Virus record (IMG/VR): IMGVR_UViG_3300013126_000048
Location: 1-50,214 of that record
From: a virus
DNA: 50,214 bases
Reading direction: 5' to 3' (one strand)
In this document: positions 16,387-24,534 of the stretch, in pieces
Layout of the letters: each line of letters opens with the position of its first letter
Numbering within the stretch: the stretch's first letter is position 1
Translations under genes and position numbers: made by a program
Notes under the pieces: generated by a model
What the model was told of the DNA's origin: nothing
Seen by the model: the letters and a program-made list of their open reading frames with translations, nothing else
Database searches by the model: none

Positions 16387-17307
16387 CTACGGGATGCTGG
16401 TGAAGTCGATGACCTGGAACGACAGGCGGTTGCCGATGCCGAGGCCGGGAGCCGCGTAGGTCCAGAACGTGATCAGGTCCGCTTCCTGCTTGATGTACAG
16501 GGTCGCATCTTGCAGGAGGTAGAAGTTCCCGAGGTAGTTCTCGGGGCTGTACACGAAGACCTTCTTGGGGTCGTGGATGTGCGACTTGATCGTGGTGACG
16601 ACGGGCATGCCCCACAGGCGCTCCTCGTTCTCCACGCCTTCGTCATAGTGCCGCGACGCCACGTCGTTGCCGACGTCGGTGGCGGGCAGATCGAGAGCCT
16701 CGTAGTACAGGCCCTTGGTCATGGTCAGCTTGCCGATGGGACGACGGCGACCCACGAGCTTCTGGAACGCCTTCTTGAAGGCGGTCGAGTTGAAGGCTGA
16801 GCCGACCGTGATCTGCTCACCGGGGTTGAGCGCCGCGAGCTCGTCGATGGTCGCCTGGAACTTGAGGTCTTCCTGGTCGGCCATGTCTTTGACGCTGTTG
16901 TCAGACAGCATCTTGCGGATGTCGTTCTGGTACGTCATCAGCTGGAACTTCGACTTGGTGAAGTGCTGCGACTCGGTCTTTCCGAAGAAGATCGAGTAGC
17001 GCGGGCCCTTGAACCAGGTCCGCGGGCCAGCGCCCTGGAACTGGACGAAGGTCGCCACCGACTTCGGCTCCTTCTCGACGATCTTCTTGGGCTCGTCCGT
17101 GTTTTCGTCACGGTCGATCTCGTCGTCCGTGAGCAACACGGGCGTGAGGATCTCACGCGCGTACGACTCCTGACGGACGATTTCGCGGATGAAGGCCGAG
17201 CCCTCCGCCGCTGCTTCCTTGATCCGCCCGTCCTCGATCTTCTTCACGAAGTTCGAGTTGATGAACTGGGCGGAAACCTGTTGGGTCTCAGTTCGGTAGC
17301 CACTCAT
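16387..17307 (-). CDS. Major capsid protein (HK97-fold type)
   Basis: 306 residues. It has a helical N-terminal arm (AEGSAFIREIVRQESYAREI) and LTPVLLTDDEIDRDENTDEP. Next comes a candidate E-loop/strand stretch (KIVEKEPKSVATFVQF, GPRYSIFFGKTESQHF) and a long spine-like helix (YQNDIRKMLSDNSVKDMADQ). The final domain has GMPVVTTIKSHI and VFVYSPENYLGNFYLL, typical of major capsid proteins of myoviruses. It is followed at once by a strong terminator and preceded by a small abundant-type protein (17364-17873), which fits a capsid/decoration pair. Assignment rests on the overall pattern, not on a computed match. Confidence 0.75.
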   Translation of the reverse strand: MSGYRTETQQVSAQFINSNFVKKIEDGRIKEAAAEGSAFIREIVRQESYAREILTPVLLTDDEIDRDENTDEPKKIVEKEPKSVATFVQFQGAGPRTWFKGPRYSIFFGKTESQHFTKSKFQLMTYQNDIRKMLSDNSVKDMADQEDLKFQATIDELAALNPGEQITVGSAFNSTAFKKAFQKLVGRRRPIGKLTMTKGLYYEALDLPATDVGNDVASRHYDEGVENEERLWGMPVVTTIKSHIHDPKKVFVYSPENYLGNFYLLQDATLYIKQEADLITFWTYAAPGLGIGNRLSFQVIDFTSIP

Positions 17308-17363
17308 GTGATCTCTCCAGAGGTTCCAGGCTTACGCCCAGAAAGGGGTTAAAGGTGATGGGA

Positions 17364-17873
17364 TCAGGCCGCGAAGCCAGCGCCCTGGGGAACGATGACC
17401 TGCAGAACGCCGTTGACGCTGTCGAGGCCCGCGGGACCGACGACACCCAGGAGCGGCTGCGTGACGGCCGTGCGCAGGATGACCTTGCCGGCGTTGCCAC
17501 CCGAGCCGTACGACACCTGCGCGCCGGGGACGTAGGCGCCAGCGACGAACTGGTCGGTGAGCATGGTGAAGCCGCCGGCGAGAACCGTCAGCTTCTGCAC
17601 GAAGGCGCCCGACAGGTCGGTGTTGCCGTCGAGGGTGACGAACGCCATCTTGGCGGTCAGCGGGGCGGCCACGACGTCCACAGCGGACGCGAGGACAGCC
17701 TTGCCAGTCGAGTTCATCTCGATGATGGCGCCAGGCGGGATCACGCCCGGCTGGGGCGTGCCGTTGATGCCGAGGGCCGGCGGACTGTCGACAGCGAGCA
17801 CCTGGGCGATCGCCGCCAAGGCCATGGGGTTGTCAACAGAGACGATGTCGAACTTGGAGTTGAGCAGGCTCAT
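17364..17873 (-). CDS. Probable head decoration or minor capsid protein
   Basis: 169 residues, small-residue-rich and beta-type: IPPGAIIEMNSTGKAVLAS, then AKMAFVTLDGNTDLSG. PGAIIEMN...G..V resembles phage head-decoration proteins, which form trimers on the capsid surface. It immediately precedes the capsid gene in transcription order, the usual place for decoration or scaffold genes. No catalytic motif. Confidence 0.62.
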   Translation of the reverse strand: MSLLNSKFDIVSVDNPMALAAIAQVLAVDSPPALGINGTPQPGVIPPGAIIEMNSTGKAVLASAVDVVAAPLTAKMAFVTLDGNTDLSGAFVQKLTVLAGGFTMLTDQFVAGAYVPGAQVSYGSGGNAGKVILRTAVTQPLLGVVGPAGLDSVNGVLQVIVPQGAGFAA

Positions 17874-17902
17874 GGTGTTTCCTCGTCGTGCCGGTCAGGC
17901 GA

Positions 17903-18259
17903 TCAGGAGTTGATGAAGGACTCGAACCGTTCGTTGGCCGCTGCGAGCCGTTCCTTCTTGGTCATCGGAGCAGCCGAGCCGGTCTTGTCGCTGGAGGATC
18001 CCAGCGTCTCGACCGTCCCCGTCTTTTCGACGAGCCTCGAAACGGTCGTCAAGACGTCCTCGTCGGACGCCGCCAGCTTCTGGCGAACGTCCTCGGGGAG
18101 ATCATCGCCAGTCGCTTCGGCGAACTTGGCAGCGAACGCCTGGACGGCGTTGTCGCGCGCGGTCTTCACGGCAGCCTGCTTCTCAGCTTCCTGTCCGTCG
18201 ATGAACGCGGCCGTCTGGTCCAGAACGGTGGCGACCTTGAGCAGAAAATCAGCGCGCAT
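17903..18259 (-). CDS. Small helical head-region protein with K-[TLVF]-A motifs
   Basis: 118 residues, Ala/Glu/Lys-rich and helical. It contains LLKVATVLDQ, AVKTARDN, FAAKFAEATG and VRQKLAASDE, four copies of the hydrophobic-x-K-[TLVF]-A pattern common in this gene run. Acidic, disordered segments alternate with helices, as in scaffold or internal core proteins. It overlaps the next small gene. Scaffold function is possible because it lies directly upstream of the decoration and capsid genes, but is not shown. Confidence 0.6.
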   Translation of the reverse strand: MRADFLLKVATVLDQTAAFIDGQEAEKQAAVKTARDNAVQAFAAKFAEATGDDLPEDVRQKLAASDEDVLTTVSRLVEKTGTVETLGSSSDKTGSAAPMTKKERLAAANERFESFINS

Positions 18260-18401
18260 TGGGCGTCACCTTCTTCCGGAGGACGTTCAGGCCGTGAGCG
18301 GCCTTGATGGTCTGCGCGCAGCGCATTTCCTTGTCCGCCTCGACTTCAGAGGCGAACTTGCGCAGCTGCGCAGCGAGTTGGCGGAGTTGATCAGCGGTCA
18401 T
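18249..18401 (-). CDS. Very small head-region protein, 50 residues
   Basis: Starts at ATG 18401 (MTADQLRQLAAQLRKFASEV). The frame is open further upstream but that part is antisense-free nonsense overlapping the better gene 18391-18624, so this start is preferred. One K-F-A motif. The gene overlaps both neighbours, a layout typical of a coupled cluster. Function unknown. Confidence 0.5.
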   Translation of the reverse strand: MTADQLRQLAAQLRKFASEVEADKEMRCAQTIKAAHGLNVLRKKVTPNAR

Positions 18402-18624
18402 GCTTCTCCAGGAACTTGGCGAGATCGGTGTAGCTGATCTCGGGGTTCTCCGCCTCCTCACGAACACTGGCAGCTGTCTTGGTGAGCAGCTGCGCCACCG
18501 CCGTCTTGACGGTGACTTTTGAAGTATGGGACAGGGCAGCGGTTTTCACCAACTGCTCCTGCGCCACCTTCTGCATCACCTCGTCGGCGAGGTTGCCGAC
18601 GGAGACCTTCGTACGACGCGTCAT
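18391..18624 (-). CDS. Small head-region protein rich in KTA motifs
   Basis: 77 residues containing MQKVAQEQ, LVKTAALS, TVKTAVAQ and LLTKTAASV within 50 residues, the densest run of the K-[TLVF]-A pattern in the window. Mostly helical with a polar C-terminus (YTDLAKFLEKHDR). Its start overlaps the stop of the preceding gene (ATGA). Function unknown; see the finding on the peptide motif. Confidence 0.6.
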   Translation of the reverse strand: MTRRTKVSVGNLADEVMQKVAQEQLVKTAALSHTSKVTVKTAVAQLLTKTAASVREEAENPEISYTDLAKFLEKHDR

Positions 18625-18779
18625 CGGCGTTGCTCCTTCGTGTCACGCGCGATCACGTCACGCACCGCGGGGATGCGCGACGCGACCTTCACCAACGCCG
18701 CCGTCACCGTCGACGGCAACTTGGCCTCGGCGGTCTTCACGAGCTCAGCGTAGGTGTTGCGCGTGGTGGCGTCGTACAT
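18621..18779 (-). CDS. Very small head-region protein, 52 residues
   Basis: ATG 18779 to TGA at 18621, filling the space between two genes with an ATGA overlap downstream. Sequence starts MYDATTRNTYAELVKTAEA and includes ALVKVASRIPAV, two copies of the K-[TV]-A pattern. Helical and basic. It fits the local pattern of short, coupled head genes. Confidence 0.6.
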   Translation of the reverse strand: MYDATTRNTYAELVKTAEAKLPSTVTAALVKVASRIPAVRDVIARDTKEQRR

Positions 18780-18782
18780 GGC

Positions 18783-19367
18783 TCAGCCCGTCACCGCGTC
18801 GAGGACGTCGCTCATGACAGCCGCGCCCTTGAGGAACTCGAAGGACGCCGTCTTGTAGATGGCCTCCACCGTGTCGTTGTAGCCGCGGACCTGTTCGTCG
18901 GCGGCCTGCTTCTCGAGCGCGGCCTTCGTCTCGGCGTAGCCCATGTTCTGTGCCTGCGCGACCATGCCAGGGTTCTCGGCGGCGAGCTTGGCGTAGTTGG
19001 TGCCGGCGGGAACGGCGGGCGCCTGGGCGTTGAGCTCGGCGGCCTTGGTCTGCCACTGGCCGAGACGCGCGACGAAGGCATCGGCGAACGCCGCGCCCAT
19101 CACCTGCGCCTGCTTGACCTGCGCGTCCTGCTCGGTGGCAGCCATGTCGGCGGCGACCTTCATGACGTCGTCGACCGGCGAGGTCTTGGCGCTGGCGGTC
19201 TTCGTCGCGGGAGCGGCGGCCAGTGCGTCGCTGAGCGCGCCGACCAAGCCGTCACGGGGAGCGGCGGTCTTCGTCGCGGGGGCGGCGCTGGCCACAGTGG
19301 CGTCCGACGCCTCCTTCGTGGCTTCTTGGGACTGGCGGATGCCTGAGAGAATCTTGTCGATCTTCAT
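18783..19367 (-). CDS. Ala-rich helical head protein with many KTA motifs
   Basis: 194 residues from ATG 19367 (MKIDKILSGIRQSQEATK); the upstream extension lacks a ribosome site and crosses the putative promoter. It contains ATKTAAPRD, ATKTASAKT, VMKVAADMA, QTKAAELN, YAKLAAEN and IYKTASFEF. Composition is that of a scaffold or internal core protein: Ala, Glu, Lys and Gln-rich, helical, low in aromatic residues. A good copy of the candidate promoter lies 19 bases upstream of the start. Confidence 0.62.
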   Translation of the reverse strand: MKIDKILSGIRQSQEATKEASDATVASAAPATKTAAPRDGLVGALSDALAAAPATKTASAKTSPVDDVMKVAADMAATEQDAQVKQAQVMGAAFADAFVARLGQWQTKAAELNAQAPAVPAGTNYAKLAAENPGMVAQAQNMGYAETKAALEKQAADEQVRGYNDTVEAIYKTASFEFLKGAAVMSDVLDAVTG

Positions 19368-19386
19368 CGGAAAACCTCGCGTGAGG

Positions 19387-19396
19387 GAAGTGTAGG
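19387..19396 (-). promoter_or_regulatory. Candidate phage promoter motif CCTACACTTC
   Basis: The minus strand reads CCTACACTTC, ending 19 bases before the ATG at 19367 and just after the stop of the protease gene. It is one base from CCTATACTTC at 6901. It could drive the small head genes, decoration and capsid genes downstream. Confidence 0.48.
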
Positions 19397-19418
19397 TACC
19401 ACCGAACAGAAACACAAA

Positions 19419-21410
19419 CTAGCGCACAACCACGCGCCCCAGTTTTTCCGCAGCGACGTCCACGTCGACAGCGGGGAGAACAACACTGTCACGAACATCC
19501 GTGAGCACGTCCTGCATGTACGATGCGAACTTGCCCACGAGATTCTTACCTGCCCCGTAGAGCGCCAACCCCGACAAGAACGCCATCGCCGGGTGATCCG
19601 ACGAGTACTGACCGACGCGATCGACCAGCTGCTTGTGAATTGGCTGGTTGGGGTCGTTGACGGGATAGCCTCGACGGAGGCGTGAGTCGTAGTCGTGGCC
19701 CAGCGCGGCGACCAGTGCGGCCGAGCCAAGCACGGGAAGGCCCGCGCCGTACTCGCTGGCACGCTTTACTGCGTGAAGTTCCGTGAGCGTGGGGATGTCG
19801 ACCCCCTCCTCGGTGCGGTACTGCGCGCCGGCGCTCGGGCGAAGGTGCTGATAGCCGAGCAGGGCGCCCGTACCCAGAGCCAGCGGCTTGAGCACCGACG
19901 GGATGTTCGGCGACAACAGCTTGTACGCGCCACCGAGCAGAGCCGCGCCGCCAACCATCTTCATCAGCTGCTTCTTCGCGATCTCGTCGTGAGCATCGCG
20001 CGCAGCGCCACGGGTGGTCTGGTAGAGTTGGCCCGTGTTCGGGTCCGTCACGTGAAGCGTGTCGGTCCACAGTGGCTCTTCTTTCCGGAAATCCTGGGGG
20101 ATCAGCGAACGCGACAGGTAGTCGCCGATAGTGGACCGCTTCTCCAGGTACTTCTGCGCCTGGGCGGCGATCTCTGGGCGCACGTTCGACGCGCGGATGT
20201 CGAACAGCTGCGACTGCATCACCTGGTCAAGAAGCTGCGGGTGCTGTGCGTAGAGGTCGAACACCTGACCCTGCATGGCCACGCACGCGTCGAGCGTTTC
20301 TTCGGAGATGTGCGCCCCTGGCGCAAGTCGCGCCACCATCAACCGGATGAACTCCGGGGTAGTCAGGATGACGCCGGCCGCCGAAAGCGTCGACAGCGTC
20401 TCCGCAACAGGGTGCTTGGCGAGGGTCTGGATCGTCGTCGGGTCCATCTCGGGCATGCGCTGCAACGCCGGACGGATGGTGCGGTGGTACTGCTGGACGT
20501 TACGCGCCTCGGCCTCCGAAAGCGGTGACGTCTTGAAATCCACGGGAACACCGCGGATCGTCTTGTCGATGTCCGACAGCTTCTGGATGGCCGCGCGCTT
20601 CTCGTCGACGCGGTCGAGGTAGTCCCCCGAATCCGCGGCAGACCGGATGTTGTAGACGCCGTGCTCGGCGACCTTCTTGAGCATGTAGCCCGTCTGATCC
20701 GCGGGACGCACAACCCAGGAGATGTCGAAGAACCGTGGCGACGGGTTCAACGCACCGGCGCGCAGGCCAGACTTGTGCACCTGGCGCATACCGTTCTTCA
20801 GGTGCTCGCAGTACTGCTTGCGCGTCGGGGCGCGGTGACCGCAGATCGTGCAGACGTCGTACTTGATGCGGCAGCCCATCGACACGGCCGGAAAGTCACC
20901 GTCGGCGATACGCTCGGCGAGATCCGGCGCCTTGGCGTTCTCCACACCGATGAGCAGTTCGACACGGTGCATCTGCGGGTTCCAGAACGCCTTGAGGACG
21001 TCGCCGCAAGCCTTCAGCGGATCAGTGTTCTGGTGGTGCCGGTAGACCTTGCCGTGCTCCTCGAACGAGAGGTAGTGCTGCAGCAGCGTCTCGTCCTGCG
21101 AAACCCATGCGCCGTTGTCTGCGCGACAGCAGCCGCACGTCGGCTGCATCCCGGGCTTGTAGGCGTACTCGTTGAACCCGTCGCCGTTGCGATTCAGGTC
21201 GTAGCGTTCGTAGGCGCCCAGGGCCAGCACGAGGACGATCGTCGTCCCCGGCTTGGGCTGCACCGACTTGATGTAGTCCGACGCCTCGCTGGCCGTCTTC
21301 GTCGAAAAGGACTCGCGCAACGGCCGGCCGTTGGCGCCCCAAAGGAGCACCGGCTGCACCGTGGCTTCACCCGTGGCGAAGTGATCGTCGAGGTCGTAGA
21401 CCTTTCTCAC
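19419..21410 (-). CDS. Candidate prohead protease with long C-terminal extension
   Basis: 663 residues from GTG 21410, overlapping the previous stop (GTGA). Residues 45-200 fit the phage head-maturation protease pattern: YERYDLNRNGDGFNE, a His-rich strand (GKVYRHHQNTDPLKACG), AFWNPQMHRVELLIGV, then DGDFPAVSMGCRI, where the Ser would be the nucleophile and an upstream His its partner. A CxxC/C-H cluster (CTICGHRA...YCEHL) follows and may bind zinc. Residues 250-663 are a long helical extension with membrane-like Gly/Ala/Leu segments (GGAALLGGAYKLLSPNI; ALGTGALLGYQHL) and several K-[TVF]-A motifs. Its place upstream of the capsid gene supports the call. Confidence 0.6.
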   Translation of the reverse strand: MRKVYDLDDHFATGEATVQPVLLWGANGRPLRESFSTKTASEASDYIKSVQPKPGTTIVLVLALGAYERYDLNRNGDGFNEYAYKPGMQPTCGCCRADNGAWVSQDETLLQHYLSFEEHGKVYRHHQNTDPLKACGDVLKAFWNPQMHRVELLIGVENAKAPDLAERIADGDFPAVSMGCRIKYDVCTICGHRAPTRKQYCEHLKNGMRQVHKSGLRAGALNPSPRFFDISWVVRPADQTGYMLKKVAEHGVYNIRSAADSGDYLDRVDEKRAAIQKLSDIDKTIRGVPVDFKTSPLSEAEARNVQQYHRTIRPALQRMPEMDPTTIQTLAKHPVAETLSTLSAAGVILTTPEFIRLMVARLAPGAHISEETLDACVAMQGQVFDLYAQHPQLLDQVMQSQLFDIRASNVRPEIAAQAQKYLEKRSTIGDYLSRSLIPQDFRKEEPLWTDTLHVTDPNTGQLYQTTRGAARDAHDEIAKKQLMKMVGGAALLGGAYKLLSPNIPSVLKPLALGTGALLGYQHLRPSAGAQYRTEEGVDIPTLTELHAVKRASEYGAGLPVLGSAALVAALGHDYDSRLRRGYPVNDPNQPIHKQLVDRVGQYSSDHPAMAFLSGLALYGAGKNLVGKFASYMQDVLTDVRDSVVLPAVDVDVAAEKLGRVVVR

Positions 21411-21847
21411 GGCAGGACCTCTCCGATCAGGGACATGATGTACTCGCGGCCGAGCAGCTGACACCGCTCCGCCGCCAGCTTGCTCTCTCCCTCGAGCATC
21501 GGCAACTGCTCAAGCAGGACTTCGTCCACGAAGACGGCCGCGGCGATCTTCGGCAGGAGGTCCGCGAGGTGGTCTGGCGACGCGGCGGTCTTGGCGCCGA
21601 AGTCCGCGTGCGCCGCGTGGAGCTGCATGACGGTGTCGACCACGCCCACCGCCATGGCTTCCTTCTGGGCCAGGCCGTCAGCGGCCCGTGTGCCGCGAGA
21701 AACCTCGCGCAGGCGCTCGTAGGCGTCGTAGGCGGTACCGGCGATCTTGATCTGCGCGTCCAGGAGGTCGTCGCCCTCGAGGGGCTGCGCATCAAGCAGG
21801 GCGGCGGTCTTCACCGCCTGGTACGTGGAGGCGTAGACGTGCGTCAC
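21407..21847 (-). CDS. Small helical head-region protein
   Basis: 146 residues from GTG 21847 (VTHVYASTYQAVKTAALLD). The frame extends upstream but overlaps gene 21850-22092 with Arg/His-rich nonsense, so this start is preferred. K-T-A motifs occur twice (AVKTAALL, GAKTAASP), with LPKIAAAV and ESKLAAER besides. Helical; no domain. It precedes the candidate protease with an overlapping start. Confidence 0.58.
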   Translation of the reverse strand: MTHVYASTYQAVKTAALLDAQPLEGDDLLDAQIKIAGTAYDAYERLREVSRGTRAADGLAQKEAMAVGVVDTVMQLHAAHADFGAKTAASPDHLADLLPKIAAAVFVDEVLLEQLPMLEGESKLAAERCQLLGREYIMSLIGEVLP

Positions 21848-21849
21848 GG

Positions 21850-22092
21850 TCAACCCCGCAGGTTCTTCAGCGCGTCGAGGCCCGACACAATGTCGCGCCA
21901 TTCCTGCTGCTGCGTCGCGATCTTGGTGCCGATGAGCTGCGCCACCGAGTGCGCGGTCACGTCGGGGAGGTCGTACATGGCCGCAGCCAGCTTGTGGAAG
22001 CCGTGCGTCTGTACGCACTGGACGATCTCAGCCGGCATCTTGTCCATCATGGCGTCGAGCTCGGCGGTCTTGTCGTGCAGGGGGTTGCTCAT
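21850..22092 (-). CDS. Small head-region protein, 80 residues
   Basis: Helical protein with MMDKMPAEIVQCVQTHGFHK followed by LAAAMYDLPD, giving one K-L-A motif. Its ATG at 22092 overlaps the upstream stop (ATGA). No family recognised. It belongs to the run of short coupled genes around the candidate protease. Confidence 0.58.
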   Translation of the reverse strand: MSNPLHDKTAELDAMMDKMPAEIVQCVQTHGFHKLAAAMYDLPDVTAHSVAQLIGTKIATQQQEWRDIVSGLDALKNLRG

Positions 22093-22991
22093 TTGCGGTC
22101 TCCCGAGCCGTGCAGGCCCTTCTCAGTGTCGATGAGGGTCTTGATCGTGGCGTAGTTGACGCCCGCGGCCCCGCCGACAACCGCTTCCCGCAGGAACGAC
22201 CGCACAGCGTTGACGTCCAGCGACAGCGACGGCGCGAACCGGACCATGGTCTGGAAGGCCTCGGTCAGCGTCTGCATCGCGTGCGGTGTACGGGAGACAG
22301 CATCCTGCACAACGGGGTCGGTGCGCACAATGCTCTCGAACAGGCGCTGCCGCTTGGGATCCACGATCAGCGAATTGTGCAGCGAGCCGATGCCGCCGCC
22401 CAGAACGCTGAGGATGGCCTTCGCCACGCCGCCGCCGACGCCCTGCCCGACACCGCTGGTGAATGAGTCGAACGTGTGTCCACCCACGCTGCCCGGGATG
22501 CTCCCGAACGAGCGGTCTGGCAGTTTGGCGCGCACCGCGGCCTTCTTCTCGAGGAACAGATCGAGGTGATTCATCTTGGTAAACATAGGTGACATTTGCA
22601 GATTCATGAGCTCATCCTCACGCCGCTGGTGGTGTGCGCCAAAGGAGCTGGCCAGGATCGGTGCCAGCGCCAGTGCACCCGCGACGACGGGCAGGTTCTT
22701 GGCCGAAGTGGCGTGGGCGCCGGCGGCTCCCAGCTCCCGAAAGAGCGCGGGGCCTTCGTGCGAAAGGGGCGCCATCACGCGCTTCGCCACCCGGGAGCCC
22801 ACGTCGGCCGCGCGCGCAGTGCCCCGGCCGATGCCGGCAGCGACGTCAATGATCCCCTGCCCGCGGGCGATCTCGGCGGGCAAGGCGCGCCGGCCGGCGG
22901 CACGCAGGTCCGCTGCAACCTGCGTTGGGTTGTGCCCCACCGCAAGCTTTTCAAACAACGCTTCGACCTGTTGCTTGAACAGCGGGTTCAT
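22089..22991 (-). CDS. Head-region protein with Gly-rich membrane-like segments
   Basis: 300 residues. Opens FKQQVEALFEKLAVGHN (K-L-A motif). It has an Ala-rich hydrophobic stretch (KNLPVVAGALALAPILASSF, residues about 96-115) and a Gly-rich zipper (SGVGQGVGGGVAKAILSVLG). Such zippers can insert into membranes, as in internal virion proteins ejected with DNA. The C-terminal third is helical. Function unknown. Confidence 0.6.
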   Translation of the reverse strand: MNPLFKQQVEALFEKLAVGHNPTQVAADLRAAGRRALPAEIARGQGIIDVAAGIGRGTARAADVGSRVAKRVMAPLSHEGPALFRELGAAGAHATSAKNLPVVAGALALAPILASSFGAHHQRREDELMNLQMSPMFTKMNHLDLFLEKKAAVRAKLPDRSFGSIPGSVGGHTFDSFTSGVGQGVGGGVAKAILSVLGGGIGSLHNSLIVDPKRQRLFESIVRTDPVVQDAVSRTPHAMQTLTEAFQTMVRFAPSLSLDVNAVRSFLREAVVGGAAGVNYATIKTLIDTEKGLHGSGDRK

Positions 22992-22995
22992 TGGA

Positions 22996-23835
22996 TCACC
23001 GTCCCATCGCCGGCATGTTCTGCTTGATCCACGCCAGGCTGGCGACGAACTTGTCGTAGTCGGCGCGAGCGTCGAGCGCCTGCTTCAACAGGCGCAGCTC
23101 AGCGGTGTCCTCGGTGACGTGGTGACCCTGCAGGGACGCCACCTTCTCCGACGACGGCTTCGGGATGGTCGGCAGGCGCGCCGTTTCGCGCAGACAGACG
23201 ATCTCCGGCCAGCAGTCCAGGCCGTGCTCGGCGAAGGCGTCCTTCTCGAAGGAGGCGTATGCCGGACCGTAACCGGGCGCCTTGCGGAACTCCGCAGCGA
23301 GCTTGCTCAGGGTGGATTCCCAGAGCGTCCCGGCGCTGAGCCGCTCCATCTCGAACTCGCTGGCCAGCTTGCGGAGGGCGAGCACCGCGAGGTCGCGCCG
23401 CATCGGTCGCGGGGCGCTCTCCTGGTCGAGCTCGGACGCGGTCTTCTCGCGGCCGGGGGCCTCGAGCTCAAACCCGCGCCGCTTGGCGCTCATCTGGTCA
23501 GGCAGCTCCCAGGACGCGAGCTTGTCGTTGTGGATGTTGGCCGTCTGGGGGTCAGACTGCGCGGAGTCGACGATGCGGTGAATCACGGCTTCGGGGTCTC
23601 CTGACTCGAATTCGATCATCTTGTCGCCACCGTTGGCGGCGTCCCTGCTCTTGAAGAGCTCCTGGAACGTCGCCACGTTGGCCAAGCGCACCAGCGTCCG
23701 GATCTCGTCCGGCTGCAAGTTCTCGTCGCGCGCGACCTTCTCAGACAGATCGTTGAGCGTCTTCTTGGTGACGGCATGGTCGCGGGCGATGCGGCCCGCG
23801 CGCTCGACGAATTCGGCTTCATTCCAACGGGCCAT
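22996..23835 (-). CDS. Helical head-region protein with repeated K-[TLV]-A motifs
   Basis: 279 residues, charged and helical. Copies of the motif include LSEKVARDE, REKTASELD, LRKLASEFE, LSKLAAEFR and SEKVASLQG. Contains one polar, probably disordered section around residues 75-130. No enzyme signature; a Cys in GLDCWPEIVC is not part of a clear site. Likely a virion internal or core protein by context. Confidence 0.6.
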   Translation of the reverse strand: MARWNEAEFVERAGRIARDHAVTKKTLNDLSEKVARDENLQPDEIRTLVRLANVATFQELFKSRDAANGGDKMIEFESGDPEAVIHRIVDSAQSDPQTANIHNDKLASWELPDQMSAKRRGFELEAPGREKTASELDQESAPRPMRRDLAVLALRKLASEFEMERLSAGTLWESTLSKLAAEFRKAPGYGPAYASFEKDAFAEHGLDCWPEIVCLRETARLPTIPKPSSEKVASLQGHHVTEDTAELRLLKQALDARADYDKFVASLAWIKQNMPAMGR

Positions 23836-23844
23836 GTGTCACTC

Positions 23845-24534
23845 CTAGTGCAAGATGTCCGCGAGCGGAACGGCGAAGTCGTCCGGGCCGACGGTTTCGT
23901 CACGCTGCCCCAGCGCGATCTGGAGCTCTTCAACCGCCTGCTTGGCCGTCGACGGGTTGATACGCTCGGTCAACTCGGCGTTCTTGATGGCCGTCGCCCA
24001 CCACTTGTGGGCTTCCTTCGTCACGCCAGTGGTCAGCCCGTTGCCTTTGTGCGCCATGCCGCGCATGTACGAATCGATCATGGTGCGATTGATGATCTCG
24101 CGAGCGTCGATGGTGGCACGTGGCTTGCCGTACGCCCAGTGCAGGTAGTCGGGACCCACCTGCACGGCGGTCTTGACCAGCTCCTTGCCGTAGGCGCTGC
24201 TGTCATAGCGCGCCGCGTAGCTGATGACCTCGAGTTTGTTCCGGAACACCGACGTGTCCATGAAGAGGAACATGTACGTCTCGATGACGTCGAGATCGAT
24301 GTCGAACAGGCCTTTGAGCTCCGACAGAGGACAGCGCGTCAAGAGGAACGCGTCCAGGATGGCGCGATGCTCCTCTTCCTCGTGCAAATCGAAGGCGTAC
24401 TGCACCAGGTCCGACGAGCAGGGCGCGTTGTCGTAGATCGCGTACAGCGCAGCCATGCGCGGCTCAGTCGGGATTGTACCCGTCCGAGCCGCTTCAAGAA
24501 CTTCGCGGTACCGATGATCCGGGGCCTTCCGCAT
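23845..24534 (-). CDS. Helical virion-region protein, unrecognised
   Basis: 229 residues from ATG 24534, overlapping the upstream stop as TGATG. Globular and helical: AALYAIYDNAPCSSDLVQYA, an acidic-His stretch (DLHEEEEHRAILDAFLL), then FDIDLDVIETYMFLFMDTSV. One K-T-A motif (LVKTAVQVG). The pattern HEEEEH recalls a metal site, but no family was recognised. Between the 896-residue protein and helical head proteins. Confidence 0.6.
   Translation of the reverse strand: MRKAPDHRYREVLEAARTGTIPTEPRMAALYAIYDNAPCSSDLVQYAFDLHEEEEHRAILDAFLLTRCPLSELKGLFDIDLDVIETYMFLFMDTSVFRNKLEVISYAARYDSSAYGKELVKTAVQVGPDYLHWAYGKPRATIDAREIINRTMIDSYMRGMAHKGNGLTTGVTKEAHKWWATAIKNAELTERINPSTAKQAVEELQIALGQRDETVGPDDFAVPLADILH

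Noticed and set aside
22584-22593. CCTATGTTT on the minus strand inside the gene at 22089-22991
   Set aside because: Internal to a coding region and not near a start codon; probably chance.
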